Program-made: the position numbers and the translations under genes
Shown: positions 37,057-47,236 of the stretch, piece by piece
Numbering within the stretch: the first letter of the stretch is position 1
Layout of the letters: each line of letters starts with the position of its first letter
The notes under the pieces: model-generated
Told to the model about the DNA's origin: nothing
The model's input: only the letters and a program-made list of their open reading frames with translations
Databases searched by the model: none
Assembly: GCF_001655675.1 (NCBI RefSeq)
Contig: NZ_LYRP01000033.1
Location: forward strand, 310,001 to 374,000
Source of the DNA: Mangrovibacter phragmitis
GTDB lineage: Bacteria > Pseudomonadota > Gammaproteobacteria > Enterobacterales > Enterobacteriaceae
Length of the DNA: 64,000 bases
Reading direction: 5' to 3'

Positions 37057-37614
37057 ATGATTAAGCATTTATTTGTAGTATGTGGTTTATTGGTTCCCTG
37101 TTTGTTTTCATCTCAGGTGCAGGCAAGTGATGGTGGGTGGTTCAGCACTCTGACAGGGAACATGGGTGAAACATGGCGTGAGCCTCAGCACTACGATTTG
37201 TACGTTCCGGCTATCACCTGGCATGCGCGTTTTGCGTACGATAAAGAAAAAACAGATAATTACAATGAGCGCCCCTGGGGGGCCGGGTTTGGTGTTTCTC
37301 GCTGGGATGAGAAAGGGAACTGGCACGGTTTATATTTAATGGCGTTTAAAGACTCGTTTAACAAATGGGAGCCTATAGGTGGGTATGGCTGGGAGGCGAC
37401 CTGGCGGCCTGTCAGCGCAGATTCACGTTTTCATGTGGGGTTGGGGTATACACTGGGCGTAACAGCGCGTGATAACTGGAACTATATCCCTATTCCGGTG
37501 GTATTGCCTCTGGCATCTGTTGGTTACGGCCCGGCAACGTTCCAGATGACGTACATCCCAGGTACTTATAACAATGGTAATGTCTGGTTTGCCTGGTTGC
37601 GCTTCCAGTTCTGA
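37057..37614 (+). CDS. pagP: Lipid A palmitoyltransferase PagP
   Basis: 185 residues from ATG (E. coli 186); a GTG three codons earlier with GGTGG at good spacing is an alternative start. Signal peptide about 1-24 ending in VQA. An eight-stranded outer-membrane barrel with an N-terminal amphipathic helix, moving palmitate from phospholipid to lipid A. The catalytic His is in [18 protein letters not shown], and Asp/Ser sites lie in the following loops ([21 protein letters not shown]). The C-terminal barrel strand ends in FAWLRFQF with terminal Phe. Confidence 0.95.
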   Translation: MIKHLFVVCGLLVPCLFSSQVQASDGGWFSTLTGNMGETWREPQHYDLYVPAITWHARFAYDKEKTDNYNERPWGAGFGVSRWDEKGNWHGLYLMAFKDSFNKWEPIGGYGWEATWRPVSADSRFHVGLGYTLGVTARDNWNYIPIPVVLPLASVGYGPATFQMTYIPGTYNNGNVWFAWLRFQF

Positions 37615-37798
37615 TAACGGCTGCAAAATTTTTTTTCGTACCCATTGCACGGAAAAGCAAGGGGTTATCAGCCTGAAAGTAAAAAGATAGCGATTTTTAT
37701 CACTTTTTAGTAAATATCAACTGGACAAACGGCACCACAATTGATGTACTGGTTACCGACACGGTATTTGTGTCGTTTTTTCATAAAAGGTAATTTTG

Positions 37799-38008
37799 AT
37801 GTCTAAGATTAAAGGTAACGTTAAGTGGTTTAATGAGTCCAAAGGATTCGGTTTCATTACTCCGGAAGATGGCAGCAAAGACGTGTTCGTACACTTCTCT
37901 GCAATCCAGAGCAATGGTTTCAAAACTCTGGCTGAAGGTCAGCGTGTAGAGTTCGAAATCACTAACGGTGCCAAAGGCCCTTCTGCTGCTAACGTAATTG
38001 CTCTGTAA
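37799..38008 (+). CDS. cspE: Cold-shock-like protein CspE
   Basis: 69 residues; differs from E. coli CspE as I recall it by a single residue (Ser for Thr in AIQSNGF). An OB-fold nucleic-acid chaperone and transcription antiterminator. RNP1 KGFGFIT and RNP2 VFVHFSAI are intact. AAAAGGTAA precedes the ATG. The 180-bp AT-rich leader after pagP is in keeping with a structured csp 5' UTR. A strong terminator follows. Confidence 0.98.
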   Translation: MSKIKGNVKWFNESKGFGFITPEDGSKDVFVHFSAIQSNGFKTLAEGQRVEFEITNGAKGPSAANVIAL

Positions 38009-38030
38009 TAACGTCTGGCTGAGAACGACA

Positions 38031-38057
38031 AAACCCGCCTTCAGGCGGGTTTTTTTT
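38031..38057 (+). terminator. Terminator of cspE
   Basis: AAACCCGCC, loop TTCA, GGCGGGTTT then a T-run of eight or more. Positioned 22 bp after the stop. Confidence 0.93.
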
Positions 38058-38116
38058 GCTCAAAATCTGGTTTCTTAACAGGTTAACCCGGTTGCTACCG
38101 GGTTCGGTAAGCTTGT

Positions 38117-38203
38117 TCAGCTAAACAAGTAAAGTTTCAGGAAGCAACCGACAATGAGTGCGCTTAACAGTAGCGTACTGATGTTTACCAGGCTTTCTTT
38201 CAT
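38117..38203 (-). CDS. Candidate 28-residue single-helix membrane protein
   Basis: A short minus-strand frame between cspE and crcB. It starts MKESLVNISTLLL and ends FLKLYLFS, one hydrophobic helix with Lys on both sides, the layout of many enteric small membrane proteins. The ribosome site is weak (GGG ten bases before ATG). A plus-strand frame at 38154-38225 (23 residues, AGGAAG ahead of its ATG) overlaps it and is a competing call. I do not recognise either. Confidence 0.3.
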   Translation of the reverse strand: MKESLVNISTLLLSALIVGCFLKLYLFS

Positions 38204-38292
38204 TATAGTGCCCATGTTTGTGTGATTAACTCAGGCAGATACTGGCAGAGAAAGATGAAGCCTACATTAACGCCATACGTCGTGAGTAAAAA

Positions 38293-38673
38293 TTATCGCG
38301 CAGCAAGCACTGAAACCAGCCAAAATGCGAGCCCGGTCATAATAAGTGAACCTGCAAGGTTAATCACTACATTGGTCGCGGCCCAGGCAAGACGTCCGTC
38401 CTGTAGTAAAAATACCACTTCTGATGAAAAAGTTGAGAACGTCGTCAGCCCACCACAAAAACCGGTGGTAATTAATAGTTTCCACATCGGGTCGAGGTTA
38501 GTCAGGCGGCTAAAACTTGCCAGCGCGATACCAATAATAAAAGCACCGAGTAAGTTAGCTGAAAGTGTACCCATTGGGATGGCATGATGAAGCGGGTTCA
38601 GGCGTTGGCTAATCAACCAGCGGCAAATACTCCCAAGGCCGCCGCCAATAAATACAGCAAATAACATCTGCAT
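38293..38673 (-). CDS. crcB: Fluoride ion channel CrcB (Fluc)
   Basis: 126 residues from the ATG matching the family start ([16 protein letters not shown]. coli 127). A four-helix inner-membrane protein that forms a dual-topology dimer and exports fluoride. [22 protein letters not shown] and the hallmark [18 protein letters not shown] (Na+ site and Phe box) are present. I see no fluoride riboswitch in the short leader. Divergent from ybeM. Confidence 0.95.
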   Translation of the reverse strand: MQMLFAVFIGGGLGSICRWLISQRLNPLHHAIPMGTLSANLLGAFIIGIALASFSRLTNLDPMWKLLITTGFCGGLTTFSTFSSEVVFLLQDGRLAWAATNVVINLAGSLIMTGLAFWLVSVLAAR

Positions 38674-38768
38674 AAGGTATATCTCATTAATCATTAAAGC
38701 GGAAAGTCTACCGCGCAAGCTGGCTATGGGGTAGTGTTGATTCACGCAATGTGTCGGGGAGTGTTTGT

Positions 38769-39557
38769 ATGAATGTTGCAGCCGGGCAGTTTGCTGTTAT
38801 GCCAGACTGGCAGGACAATTTAGCGCAATGCCGTTTGTTAGTCAGCCAGGCTATTGAGAAACGCGTCAATTTACTGGTGTTGCCAGAAGCTATTCAGGCG
38901 AGGGACAACACTGACCCCGGCTATTCTGTACGGCACGGGCAAACCCTCAACGGACCATTCATTCAGGGCATGCGCCAGCTCACGGAAAATTGTGACCTGA
39001 CACTGGTGTTCACCCTGCATATCCCGGATGATTCGGGGCGGGTGACAAATTCCTTGCTGGCTCTGCACCGCGGGCAGGTGACTGCGCGCTATGATAAATT
39101 GCATCTGTATGATGCGTTTAATGTTCAGGAGTCCCGGCTTGTCTGCCCAGGGCAGGCTATTGCACCATTGATTGCTGTTGGCGACCTGATGGTGGGTGTA
39201 ATGACCTGCTACGACTTGCGCTTCCCTGACCTGGCAATGAGCCTTGCACTGGCTGGTGCGCATGTTCTGGTGGTGCCGGCAGCCTGGCTTAAAGGTGAAA
39301 ATAAAGTGCATCACTGGCAAACATTACTTGCGGCACGCGCTCTTGATACCACTTGTTACATTGTGGCAAGTGGTGAGTGCGGTGAGAAAAATATTGGTAT
39401 GAGCCAGATTATTGATCCTATGGGTAACATGCTTGCCTGTGCCGGCCTTGAGCCAGGCATGATTGTCAGTGACATTACCCTGGCGCATGTGGAACAGGTC
39501 CGTGCCCGGTTGCCGGTGTTGGTAAACCGGCGTTTTTTGACCCCGGTGCTTGGGTAA
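38769..39557 (+). CDS. ybeM: Deaminated glutathione amidase YbeM (nitrilase superfamily)
   Basis: 262 residues, full length, whereas the K-12 copy is damaged. It hydrolyses deaminated glutathione, a side product of transaminases (Nit1 activity). The nitrilase triad is visible: Glu in [10 protein letters not shown], Lys in [10 protein letters not shown], and Cys in [16 protein letters not shown] before the ATG fixes the start; a GTG six codons earlier is less likely. Confidence 0.94.
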   Translation: MNVAAGQFAVMPDWQDNLAQCRLLVSQAIEKRVNLLVLPEAIQARDNTDPGYSVRHGQTLNGPFIQGMRQLTENCDLTLVFTLHIPDDSGRVTNSLLALHRGQVTARYDKLHLYDAFNVQESRLVCPGQAIAPLIAVGDLMVGVMTCYDLRFPDLAMSLALAGAHVLVVPAAWLKGENKVHHWQTLLAARALDTTCYIVASGECGEKNIGMSQIIDPMGNMLACAGLEPGMIVSDITLAHVEQVRARLPVLVNRRFLTPVLG

Positions 39558-39705
39558 CTCGCGGTGACTTTGATTCACTTTGTTACAGAATTATTTTGTA
39601 TATGGGGCATGAATAACCGTTAATAGTACAAGGCTATGTAGGTAATGCACTGTGGCGGGTGTAGTGTATTACGAACGAGTATGGCTGGAGATTAAGAAGG
39701 TAAAT

Positions 39706-39921
39706 ATGGGTGAGATTAGTATTACTAAATTGCTGGTTGTCGGGGCGCTGATCGTGTTGCTTTTCGGTACTAAAAAGCTACGGACCCTGGGCAGCGATCT
39801 GGGTTCAGCGGTTAAAGGCTTCAAAAAAGCCATGAGTGAAGACGATAATAATCAGTCGATAATCTCTGGCGAAAAAAATGACGCGCAAGACACGCGTGAG
39901 CGCCTGAACAACAAAGAGTAG
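39706..39921 (+). CDS. tatE: Twin-arginine translocase subunit TatE
   Basis: 71 residues. A TatA-type subunit of the Sec-independent protein export pore: short N-terminal helix ([13 protein letters not shown]), the hinge [11 protein letters not shown], the amphipathic helix [11 protein letters not shown], and an acidic, Asn/Asp-rich tail. AGAAGG precedes the ATG. It stands apart from tatABC, as in E. coli. Confidence 0.95.
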   Translation: MGEISITKLLVVGALIVLLFGTKKLRTLGSDLGSAVKGFKKAMSEDDNNQSIISGEKNDAQDTRERLNNKE

Positions 39922-39988
39922 CCTTGTGGCTATGAAATATAGCTGGCCACTATCAGGTTGTTATTTCTGGCAGGGCTATAAATTGAAT

Positions 39989-40017
39989 AAAAAAACCGGT
40001 CAGCGCCGGTTTTTTTA
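39989..40017. terminator. Bidirectional terminator between tatE and lipA
   Basis: AAAACCGG, loop TCAGCG, CCGGTTTT, with A-run left and seven T right. It serves both converging genes. Confidence 0.88.
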
Positions 40018-40042
40018 TTCTGCAAGCCTGGTGGGCTCAGGT

Positions 40043-41008
40043 TTATTTTACTTCTTCACCACGCGCCTGCAGGTCAGCATGGTAAGAGGAGCGTACAAAC
40101 GGGCCACATGCCGCATGAGTAAAGCCCATTGCCAGCGCTTCAGCTTTCATTTCATCAAATTCTTCCGGGGTGACATAACGCTGAACCGGCAGGTGGTGGC
40201 GGCTTGGCTGCAGATATTGCCCCAGTGTTAGCATGGTTACCCCATGACGGCGCAAGTCACGCATCACCTCGATGATTTCTTCATTGGTTTCACCCAGCCC
40301 AACCATTAAACCTGATTTGGTCGGAATTTCCGGATGTGCTTCTTTGAACCGTTCGAGTAATTTCAGTGACCAGTTGTAATCAGCGCCCGGGCGTACCTGA
40401 CGGTACAGGCGGGGAACGTTTTCCAGATTGTGGTTGAAAACATCTGGCGGTGTGGCAGTGAGAATTTCCAGCGCACGGTCCATTCTTCCACGGAAATCAG
40501 GAACCAGTGTTTCAATTTTTATATTTGGGCTTTCACGGCGAATGGCGGCAATGCAATCGGCAAAATGCTGGGCACCACCGTCGCGCAGGTCGTCACGGTC
40601 AACGGAAGTGACAACCACATAACGCAGACCCATATCAGCAATGGTGCGCGCCAGTTTTTCTGCTTCACCGGCATCGGGCGCAACCGGGCGACCATGAGCA
40701 ACGTCGCAGAATGGGCAGCGACGGGTGCAAATCGCACCCAGAATCATAAAGGTAGCCGTTCCGTGGTTGAAACATTCGGCAAGGTTAGGGCAGGATGCTT
40801 CTTCACAAACAGAGTGAAGGCCATTTTTACGCATGGCAGCTTTGATACCCTGAATACGGGTGGAGTCCGCCGGGAGTTTGATTTTCATCCATTCCGGCTT
40901 TCTTAACAGCTCCTGGCGTTCAGTGGCGACGTTTTTCACCGGGATTAGCGCCATTTTGTCGGCATCCCGGTATTTAACACCGCGTTCCATGACAATGGGT
41001 TTACTCAT
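40043..41008 (-). CDS. lipA: Lipoyl synthase LipA
   Basis: 321 residues, as in E. coli. Radical-SAM enzyme that inserts two sulfurs into octanoyl-E2/GcvH. Auxiliary 4Fe-4S cluster cysteines 68, 73 and 79 ([12 protein letters not shown]) and radical-SAM cysteines 94, 98 and 101 (CTRRCPFC) are all present. [15 protein letters not shown] and the C-terminal RSSY serine ligand are also conserved. lipB lies two genes away with ybeF between, the normal enteric order. Confidence 0.98.
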   Translation of the reverse strand: MSKPIVMERGVKYRDADKMALIPVKNVATERQELLRKPEWMKIKLPADSTRIQGIKAAMRKNGLHSVCEEASCPNLAECFNHGTATFMILGAICTRRCPFCDVAHGRPVAPDAGEAEKLARTIADMGLRYVVVTSVDRDDLRDGGAQHFADCIAAIRRESPNIKIETLVPDFRGRMDRALEILTATPPDVFNHNLENVPRLYRQVRPGADYNWSLKLLERFKEAHPEIPTKSGLMVGLGETNEEIIEVMRDLRRHGVTMLTLGQYLQPSRHHLPVQRYVTPEEFDEMKAEALAMGFTHAACGPFVRSSYHADLQARGEEVK

Positions 41009-41192
41009 AACGTGCGTATTCCAGTTGCGGATATCGAGTGAAAACGTTTCAATTCAATCAAATGTTGTATTTATCAACTATTTTTGAATTAATGGCAGGC
41101 AGTATAACATTTATATTGCTGTGAAAGCAGCCTGCCGGGCACGCAAAACGTGATTTTAGTGTAAATAAGTTGTTATTTTGTGCGTTTGTCTG

Positions 41193-42170
41193 TCAGAACA
41201 TGGCTTCTCCGTGTTTTTGCACAAATGCATTCTGAATCGTTTCCATGCAGTTGCGTAATACCTCGTCATGCTGGCTGAGTTTGTTATAAAACAGGTGCGT
41301 TTCGAATTTTCCCCCGGCAAAGCCCTCACACTCAACTTCACGCAGGTTCCAGTTATCCCGAAACATGTGGTACAACCCCGAAGACATAAAACCAACCAGA
41401 TCACTGTTAGCCAGCATGGCTGCCAGTGTCAGGACATTGTAACTGCTGAAAGTGATTTGCCGGTCGGGGAATGTCTGCTCAACCACATTACGCACATCCG
41501 GCAAGATATCATCCTGCAATACCAGCATGGTTTGCTGTTGTTTATTCAGAATATCTAATGACACTTCGTCCGTTAGCTCCGGGTGATCATTGCGGCAGAC
41601 GATGACCACGCGTTCTTCAAACAAGCGAAAGCTGCCTATTTTGCTCATTACCGGCCGACGAGTGTCTATCACCATATCAGCCTGAAGCTGGCTTAACTGC
41701 GTTTCTGCCTGCGATATCGGGACATTATTAATGTTGATATTGGGGCAACGGTGGTGGATAGCTTTATAAATAGTCGGCATCACCAGTGCGCCAACAGAAG
41801 GATGGGTTGCAATGGTAATGGTGCGTTGCGCGTTACTGACTTCATTAAACTCCAGTGCTCCCAGTATGGATGACAACCCCTGGCTGATATATTCATGCAG
41901 GTGGGCGGCATAACTGGTGGGCATGATCCCCTGCCCGTTACGTACAAACAATGGGTCTGGGAAGACGTTACGCAACTTTTGAATGGACTGACTGATAGCC
42001 GAAGGCGTGAGATTCAACGCTCTTGCTGCGTTGACAATGCCTTTGTGAATGTAAACTGCCTCAAATACCGTCAATAAGTTAAGGTCGATAGTACGAAGTG
42101 CCTGGAAACCACTCAGGCGTGCACTATTCGAACGGGAAAGAAAATTATTATCCTTGCCAGTATTATTCAT
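41193..42170 (-). CDS. ybeF: LysR-family transcriptional regulator YbeF
   Basis: 325 residues from the ATG preceded by GGGAG. The helix-turn-helix lies about 30-80 (LRTIDLNLLTVFEAVYIHKG, NAARALNLTPSAISQSIQKL), and a LysR substrate-binding domain follows (about 110-310). It is orthologous to E. coli YbeF by position and by the N-terminal half; the effector domain has drifted. Targets are unknown. It lies between lipA and lipB but its promoter is separate. Confidence 0.9.
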   Translation of the reverse strand: MNNTGKDNNFLSRSNSARLSGFQALRTIDLNLLTVFEAVYIHKGIVNAARALNLTPSAISQSIQKLRNVFPDPLFVRNGQGIMPTSYAAHLHEYISQGLSSILGALEFNEVSNAQRTITIATHPSVGALVMPTIYKAIHHRCPNININNVPISQAETQLSQLQADMVIDTRRPVMSKIGSFRLFEERVVIVCRNDHPELTDEVSLDILNKQQQTMLVLQDDILPDVRNVVEQTFPDRQITFSSYNVLTLAAMLANSDLVGFMSSGLYHMFRDNWNLREVECEGFAGGKFETHLFYNKLSQHDEVLRNCMETIQNAFVQKHGEAMF

Positions 42171-42391
42171 TCGTTCTCCCATTTTTATAATGTGTTGTCT
42201 GTTTACTGAAAAAGCGTTGTCTGTTTTGGGCACAAGGAAATACCGCCATTTTGAAAGACAAAACGGCAAAGCACTTTTTATATAAGTTTGCTGTCGTGCT
42301 AAGTGCTTGCACAACATGAATAAAAGGTAGACGTAAACTAGCGATTAAGCAAAAAATAGAGAAGGATTAAAACCCGTTAAATAAACTAATA

Positions 42392-42427
42392 AACCGAAAC
42401 AAAATCATTCTTGTTTCGGTTTTTTTT
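42392..42427. terminator. Terminator between ybeF and lipB
   Basis: An 11-bp perfect stem AACCGAAACAA/TTGTTTCGGTT with an 8-nt loop and eight T on the plus side; on the minus strand it follows the lipB stop. Confidence 0.8.
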
Positions 42428-42429
42428 GA

Positions 42430-43071
42430 TTATTCACTGACTGTACGAATGGGTGGGTTACCCAGTAAATGCAAAAAATTATCCAGCAGAACCGGTTGAA
42501 TATCTGCTACTTGTATACCGGGACGAAACTGTTTGACCTGGGTCATTTTCATGCCAGCGTAGCCACAAGGGTTAATACGTAAAAATGGGGTGAGATCCAT
42601 ATTGATGTTCAGCGCCAGGCCGTGAAATGAGCACCCTTTGCGAATCCGCAGCCCAAGAGAACAGATTTTATCTTCACCTACATAAACACCCGGTGCATCA
42701 GGGCGGGCATGGGCGTCAATATCCAGTGTTGCGAGGGTATTGACCACGCATTGTTCCAGTAGCGTTACCAGCTCACGTACACCCAGTTTACGGCGCTTGA
42801 GGTTGAGCAGCACATACATCACTTGTTGGCCTGGGCCATGATAAGTTACCTGGCCGCCACGGTCGCTCTGAATAACGGGAATATCACCTGTCGCTAACAG
42901 GTGCTCAGCTTTGCCCGCCTGGCCCTGAGTAAACACAGGGTTGTGTTCTACCAGCCAAATCTCATCGGGCGTAGTTTCATCACGAGTATCAGTAAACTGA
43001 TGCATGGCGAGTGATACAGGTTCATAAGGCTGCAGGCCAAGATGGCGAATAAGAATGGTATTTTGAGACAA
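42430..43071 (-). CDS. lipB: Octanoyltransferase LipB
   Basis: 213 residues from a TTG start with CGGAG nine bases ahead; this gives exactly the E. coli length, and E. coli lipB also uses a non-ATG start. It transfers octanoate from acyl-carrier protein to lipoyl domains. Features: [42 protein letters not shown] with the invariant Lys, and [10 protein letters not shown] and [12 protein letters not shown] with the catalytic Cys. A longer ATG frame (21 more residues) would run over the ribosome site. Confidence 0.95.
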   Translation of the reverse strand: MSQNTILIRHLGLQPYEPVSLAMHQFTDTRDETTPDEIWLVEHNPVFTQGQAGKAEHLLATGDIPVIQSDRGGQVTYHGPGQQVMYVLLNLKRRKLGVRELVTLLEQCVVNTLATLDIDAHARPDAPGVYVGEDKICSLGLRIRKGCSFHGLALNINMDLTPFLRINPCGYAGMKMTQVKQFRPGIQVADIQPVLLDNFLHLLGNPPIRTVSE

Positions 43072-43119
43072 AACAGATGTCTCCGGAGTCGGGAATACAG
43101 GCGGCCAGTATAGCATAGC

Positions 43120-43151
43120 GGAGCAAACAAACACCCGGCCTTCAGGCCGGG
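43120..43151 (-). terminator. Terminator of ybeD
   Basis: On the minus strand CCCGGCC, loop TGAA, GGCCGGG, then TGTTTGTTTG. It lies in the ybeD-lipB gap. Confidence 0.75.
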
Positions 43152-43172
43152 TAACGGAAAACGACGTTTTTG

Positions 43173-43436
43173 CTACAGAACCATACGGACAATTTCAATT
43201 TTGCCCAGTTCTTCATAAAGTGTTTCTACCTGTTCTACATGGGTTGCCGTAATCGTGATGGATACGGAATGGTAGTTGCCTTTACTGCTGGGTTTGATTT
43301 GAGGTGTGTAGTCACCAGGTGCATGACGCTGTACAACCTCAACGACCCTGTCCACCAGTTCAGGTTGAGCCAGACCCATTACTTTGTAGGTAAACGGGCA
43401 GGGGAACTCGAGGAGTTCATTCAGTTTGGTTTTCAT
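43173..43436 (-). CDS. ybeD: YbeD, UPF0250/DUF493 protein
   Basis: 87 residues, the E. coli length. Small cytoplasmic ferredoxin-like/ACT-like fold protein. [21 protein letters not shown] and the C-terminal [15 protein letters not shown] are diagnostic. Conserved between dacA and lipB in most enterics; its function is not settled, though genomic linkage suggests an allosteric role near lipoate metabolism. Confidence 0.95.
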   Translation of the reverse strand: MKTKLNELLEFPCPFTYKVMGLAQPELVDRVVEVVQRHAPGDYTPQIKPSSKGNYHSVSITITATHVEQVETLYEELGKIEIVRMVL

Positions 43437-43449
43437 GTCAGCTCCAGCA

Positions 43450-43485
43450 AAAATAAAAAACGAACTCCCGCCTGAGCGGGAGTTC
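43450..43485 (-). terminator. Terminator of dacA
   Basis: On the minus strand GAACTCCCGC, loop TCAG, GCGGGAGTTC, then GTTTTTTATTTTT. A 10-bp perfect stem with a strong T-run. Confidence 0.92.
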
Positions 43486-43537
43486 CAGTGTTACTTAGTA
43501 TATGGGGGCAGCCGTCACACTTTCAAGTGTGCGGTTT

Positions 43538-44749
43538 TTAACCAAACCAGTGGTGGAACATCAGTTTGATGTAATCAATCATCCGGCTAAAGAAGTTACC
43601 TTCATGGATTTCATTCAGTACAACCAGTGGGCGCTGGTCGATTGTTTTGCCGTCTAACTGGAAGTTAATGGTACCCACTACCTGATTTTTTTGCAGTGGT
43701 GCATGTAATTCCGAATTGTTCAGCACATAACTGGCTTTCAGGTCTTTCATCCGGCCACGAGGAATGGTCAGCCAAACGTCTTTATCCACACCCAGTGATG
43801 CACGGTCACTGTCACCAAACCATACTGGCTCAGAAGCGAATTCTTTACCTGCCTTAATAGGGTTAACAGATTCAAAGAAACGGAAGCCCCAGGTCAGCAG
43901 TTTTTTGCTTTCCACTTCGCGACCTTTAAATGTCCGCCCGCCCATAACCGCGGAGATAAGGCGCATGTTGCCATCAGTGGCTGAAGCAACCAGGTTATAA
44001 CCTGCTTTCTCAGTATGGCCGGTTTTGATGCCATCTACATTCAGGCTTTTATCCCACAACAAACCATTACGGTTCATCTGGCGAATGCCATTAAATGTGA
44101 ATTCTTTCTCTTTATAGACTGCATATTCGTTTGGAACATCACGAATCAGTGCCTGGCCCAGTAACGCCATATCACGCGCGGAGCTGTACTGACCATCAGC
44201 GTCCAGACCGTGGACAGTCTGGAAATGGGTGTTTTTCATGCCCAGTGCATTAACGTAGCTGTTCATCAGGCCAACAAAGGCGTCCTGACTACCCGCCACG
44301 AAATCCGCCATCGCCACGCAGGCATCGTTCCCTGATTGCAGGTTAATCCCGCGAATCAACTGAGAAACGGGAACCTGCATGCCGGGTTTGAGGAACATCA
44401 GCGATGAACCTTTGAAGACTGGATTCCCTGTCGCCCAGGCGTCTTTCCCGATAGTGACTACAGCGTTTTCATCAAATTTACCCGCTTTCATTGCCTGACC
44501 AATAACATAGCTGGTCATCATTTTCGTCAGGCTTGCCGGGTCGCGGCGTTCATCGGCATTTTGTTCGGCAAGCACTTTGCCTGAGTTGTAATCAATAAGA
44601 ATGTATGATTCAGCGTCGATTTGTGGTACGCCAGGAATCATTGTTTTGATGTTCAGGTCATCAGCCCTGGCTAACCCAGTTGCGGCCAGTGTTAACGCAG
44701 CCCCAAAGGCAATACGCTTTACAGCATTAGCGGAGAAAGTGGTATTCAT
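43538..44749 (-). CDS. dacA: D-alanyl-D-alanine carboxypeptidase DacA (PBP5)
   Basis: 403 residues (E. coli 403). Signal peptide cleaved after ARA at about residue 29. It removes the terminal D-Ala from peptidoglycan pentapeptides in the periplasm. Active-site motifs: Ser73-Leu-Thr-Lys76, Ser139-Gly-Asn141, Lys242-Thr-Gly244. A beta-rich C-terminal domain (about 290-385) is followed by the amphipathic membrane anchor [19 protein letters not shown]. Confidence 0.98.
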   Translation of the reverse strand: MNTTFSANAVKRIAFGAALTLAATGLARADDLNIKTMIPGVPQIDAESYILIDYNSGKVLAEQNADERRDPASLTKMMTSYVIGQAMKAGKFDENAVVTIGKDAWATGNPVFKGSSLMFLKPGMQVPVSQLIRGINLQSGNDACVAMADFVAGSQDAFVGLMNSYVNALGMKNTHFQTVHGLDADGQYSSARDMALLGQALIRDVPNEYAVYKEKEFTFNGIRQMNRNGLLWDKSLNVDGIKTGHTEKAGYNLVASATDGNMRLISAVMGGRTFKGREVESKKLLTWGFRFFESVNPIKAGKEFASEPVWFGDSDRASLGVDKDVWLTIPRGRMKDLKASYVLNNSELHAPLQKNQVVGTINFQLDGKTIDQRPLVVLNEIHEGNFFSRMIDYIKLMFHHWFG

Positions 44750-44886
44750 GGTCAGAACAGCAACATCCGTGATGGAATTTAAAAAAGTGACTTACTATAA
44801 CAAATGGTTTTTTACCTGGCACCAGACTTTGCGCATGAGTTTGTTAATGTTATTTACGCAAACTGACAAAGCTGGCGCCAGGAAAC

Positions 44887-46110
44887 TTATTGAGCCGGGG
44901 CCGCAGTAATAAATGACTGCTGCTGTGCTTCATTCATCAGGCGTTGTTGCAGGCTGATTGCCTGGCTACGGCTGCTAAATGGCCCCAGTTGTACTCGCCA
45001 GATAGCCCCATTCTGAGTGACCAGACCGGGTACACTAAATTGCTGGCTGAGTTTTTGCTGCCACTGTTGCGCGCGCCCGGCATCACTTACCGCGCCCACC
45101 TGGACAACATAACCCCCGCTCGCTACCGTGGCGCTACGCCCGGCAACACTCCCCTGAATAGAACCGGGCGCAGTGACGGGATCACTGTGCAGGCCAAGAG
45201 CCGGGTTAACCGGTGCCGGTGCCGGTTCAGTTGTGGCCGGGGCTGTGGCGGGTGTAGCTGTGGAGGCAGGCGATGTTTGATTCGGCGGCGTCAGCATTTG
45301 TGACGTGGCGTCTCCCGCCGCGACAGTTGCGTTGCCAGATGTCACGCCTGCATTCGGGGTTGCCTGTGATGCCGGAGCCAGGAAACTGCCGTTTTGTGCC
45401 GGGGCGCTGGTATCTTGCGGCTGGAGTGTACTGTTACTGATAGCCTGCACATTGCTGTTTTGCGGTTGTGCCGCAGGAACAACTGAAGACGCACTGCCTG
45501 ACCCGGACGTGAGATCCGGGCGGGCGGGCAGGGCATAAGTTTGTTTGGCAATGGTAATACACGCCATACCCGGACCAGACATTGTGCCATCCTGAGCGAC
45601 CAGAATTGGGTCGATACGTACCCGTGTATTATTGGACATATTCAAACGGTCGGCTACGGCACGAGATACTGCGACAACCCTGTCGTCACCATAAGGGCCG
45701 CGATCATTGATCTTAACAATCAACATCCTGCCATTAGCGAGGTTGGTAATTCGCGCGTAACTGGGAATGGGCAGGGTCGGATGCGCAGCTGTAAGTTGGG
45801 TCGGGTCGAACACTTCGCCGGATGCCGTGAGGTTACTGTTTGGTTCGGCATCATAAATAGCAGCAAGCCCACTCTGACTGAAGCGTGACGGGTCCTGGAC
45901 AATGGTATAAGTCCGTCCATCCCTTTGGTAGTTTTGGTTCGCTGTGGCTGATGGGGTTTCATAGTGCGGTTCAGCACCAGATACCTCAACGCGTGGTCCA
46001 TTACATACTGGTGTGGCAGGCACTTGTTCAACACCTGCCTGCTGTTGCTCCCCACTACAGGCCGCCAGTAAAAGTGCGGCAACACAAACTCCAGGCCATT
46101 GCTTGCGCAT
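44887..46110 (-). CDS. rlpA: Septal-ring lipoprotein RlpA with SPOR domain
   Basis: 407 residues from the ATG; GAGG precedes it, and a GTG one codon earlier is possible. Lipobox LLLAACSG (Cys18). Layout: double-psi beta-barrel domain about 75-170 (GLAAIYDAEPNSNLTASGEVFDP, ITNLANGRMLIVKINDRGPYG), a long Gln/Ala/Pro/Thr/Ser-rich linker of about 150 residues, and a C-terminal SPOR domain about 330-405 (YVVQVGAVSDAGRAQQWQQKL). SPOR binds denuded glycan at the division site. It is about 45 residues longer than E. coli RlpA, all in the linker. Confidence 0.94.
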   Translation of the reverse strand: MRKQWPGVCVAALLLAACSGEQQQAGVEQVPATPVCNGPRVEVSGAEPHYETPSATANQNYQRDGRTYTIVQDPSRFSQSGLAAIYDAEPNSNLTASGEVFDPTQLTAAHPTLPIPSYARITNLANGRMLIVKINDRGPYGDDRVVAVSRAVADRLNMSNNTRVRIDPILVAQDGTMSGPGMACITIAKQTYALPARPDLTSGSGSASSVVPAAQPQNSNVQAISNSTLQPQDTSAPAQNGSFLAPASQATPNAGVTSGNATVAAGDATSQMLTPPNQTSPASTATPATAPATTEPAPAPVNPALGLHSDPVTAPGSIQGSVAGRSATVASGGYVVQVGAVSDAGRAQQWQQKLSQQFSVPGLVTQNGAIWRVQLGPFSSRSQAISLQQRLMNEAQQQSFITAAPAQ

Positions 46111-46120
46111 CACTTACCTC

Positions 46121-47233
46121 TTATACGTTTTTCGATAACAGTTTTCGATGGGTGTGTATCGACATAACAATACCAAACCCCGCCATGAGTACGATAAGCG
46201 CGGAACCACCATAACTTACCAGCGGCAGGGGAACGCCCACCACCGGTAGAATTCCACTAACCATACCAATATTAACAAAGACATAAACAAACAGAATCAA
46301 CATCAGGCCACCGGCCATCACCCGGCCAAAGGTGGTCTGTGCATGTGCCGCAATCCACAGCCCACGCATAATCAGTAATAAATACAGTGTTAACAGGGCC
46401 AGCACGCCAACCAGCCCCAGTTCTTCAGCCAGTACAGCAAAAATAAAGTCAGTATGACGTTCTGGTAAAAACTCCAGTTGGGATTGCGTACCATGCAACC
46501 AGCCTTTACCGCGCAACCCACCGGAACCAATCGCAATTTTAGACTGAATAATGTGATAGCCCGCACCCAGTGGATCACTCTCCGGGTTAAGCAGCATCAT
46601 GACGCGGGCGCGTTGGTAATCATGCATCAGGAAAAACCATAAAACGGGAATAAAGGCCGCCACCAGTATTACGGCTATACCAATTAAGCGCCAGCTCATC
46701 CCGGAAAGGAACAACACGAAGATACCGGATGCGGCAATCAGGATGGATGTTCCCAGGTCTGGCTGAGCCGCAACCAGCAGGGTTGGCATAAAGATCAGCG
46801 CTAATGCGATTGCCGTGTTTTTTAGTGTGGGTGGGCAGACATCGCGGTTAATAAAACGGGCCACCATCAGGGGAACCGCAATTTTAGCAATCTCTGACGG
46901 TTGAAAGCGCACTATGCCAAGATCCAGCCAGCGTTGAGCCCCTTTGGATATTGCCCCAAAGGCATCAACGGCAACCAGTAACACGATACAAAGGATGTAC
47001 AACCAGGGAGCCCAGCCTTCATAGACCCGTGGGGGGACCTGAGCCAGCACAATCATGATGACCAGCCCCATACAAATTTGGGCGATTTTGCGTTCCATCA
47101 TGCCCGGGTCTTGCCCACTGGCACTCCAGACAACCAGCGCGCTGTATAATAGCAATGCCAGAATGGTGACGACCAGCATGGGATCGAGGTGTATCTTATC
47201 CCAGAGGGACTTTTTATTCGGATTGTCAGTCAT
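46121..47233 (-). CDS. mrdB: Peptidoglycan glycosyltransferase RodA (MrdB)
   Basis: 370 residues (E. coli 370). SEDS-family inner-membrane polymerase of the elongasome, ten helices. Hallmarks: [56 protein letters not shown] (catalytic Asp region nearby), and [15 protein letters not shown]. It follows mrdA by 3 bp and forms a pair with PBP2. Confidence 0.97.
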   Translation of the reverse strand: MTDNPNKKSLWDKIHLDPMLVVTILALLLYSALVVWSASGQDPGMMERKIAQICMGLVIMIVLAQVPPRVYEGWAPWLYILCIVLLVAVDAFGAISKGAQRWLDLGIVRFQPSEIAKIAVPLMVARFINRDVCPPTLKNTAIALALIFMPTLLVAAQPDLGTSILIAASGIFVLFLSGMSWRLIGIAVILVAAFIPVLWFFLMHDYQRARVMMLLNPESDPLGAGYHIIQSKIAIGSGGLRGKGWLHGTQSQLEFLPERHTDFIFAVLAEELGLVGVLALLTLYLLLIMRGLWIAAHAQTTFGRVMAGGLMLILFVYVFVNIGMVSGILPVVGVPLPLVSYGGSALIVLMAGFGIVMSIHTHRKLLSKNV

Positions 47234-47236
47234 GGG

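Noticed and set aside
38674-38768. Fluoride riboswitch before crcB
   Set aside because: The leader between crcB and ybeM is too short and lacks the conserved crcB-motif sequence.
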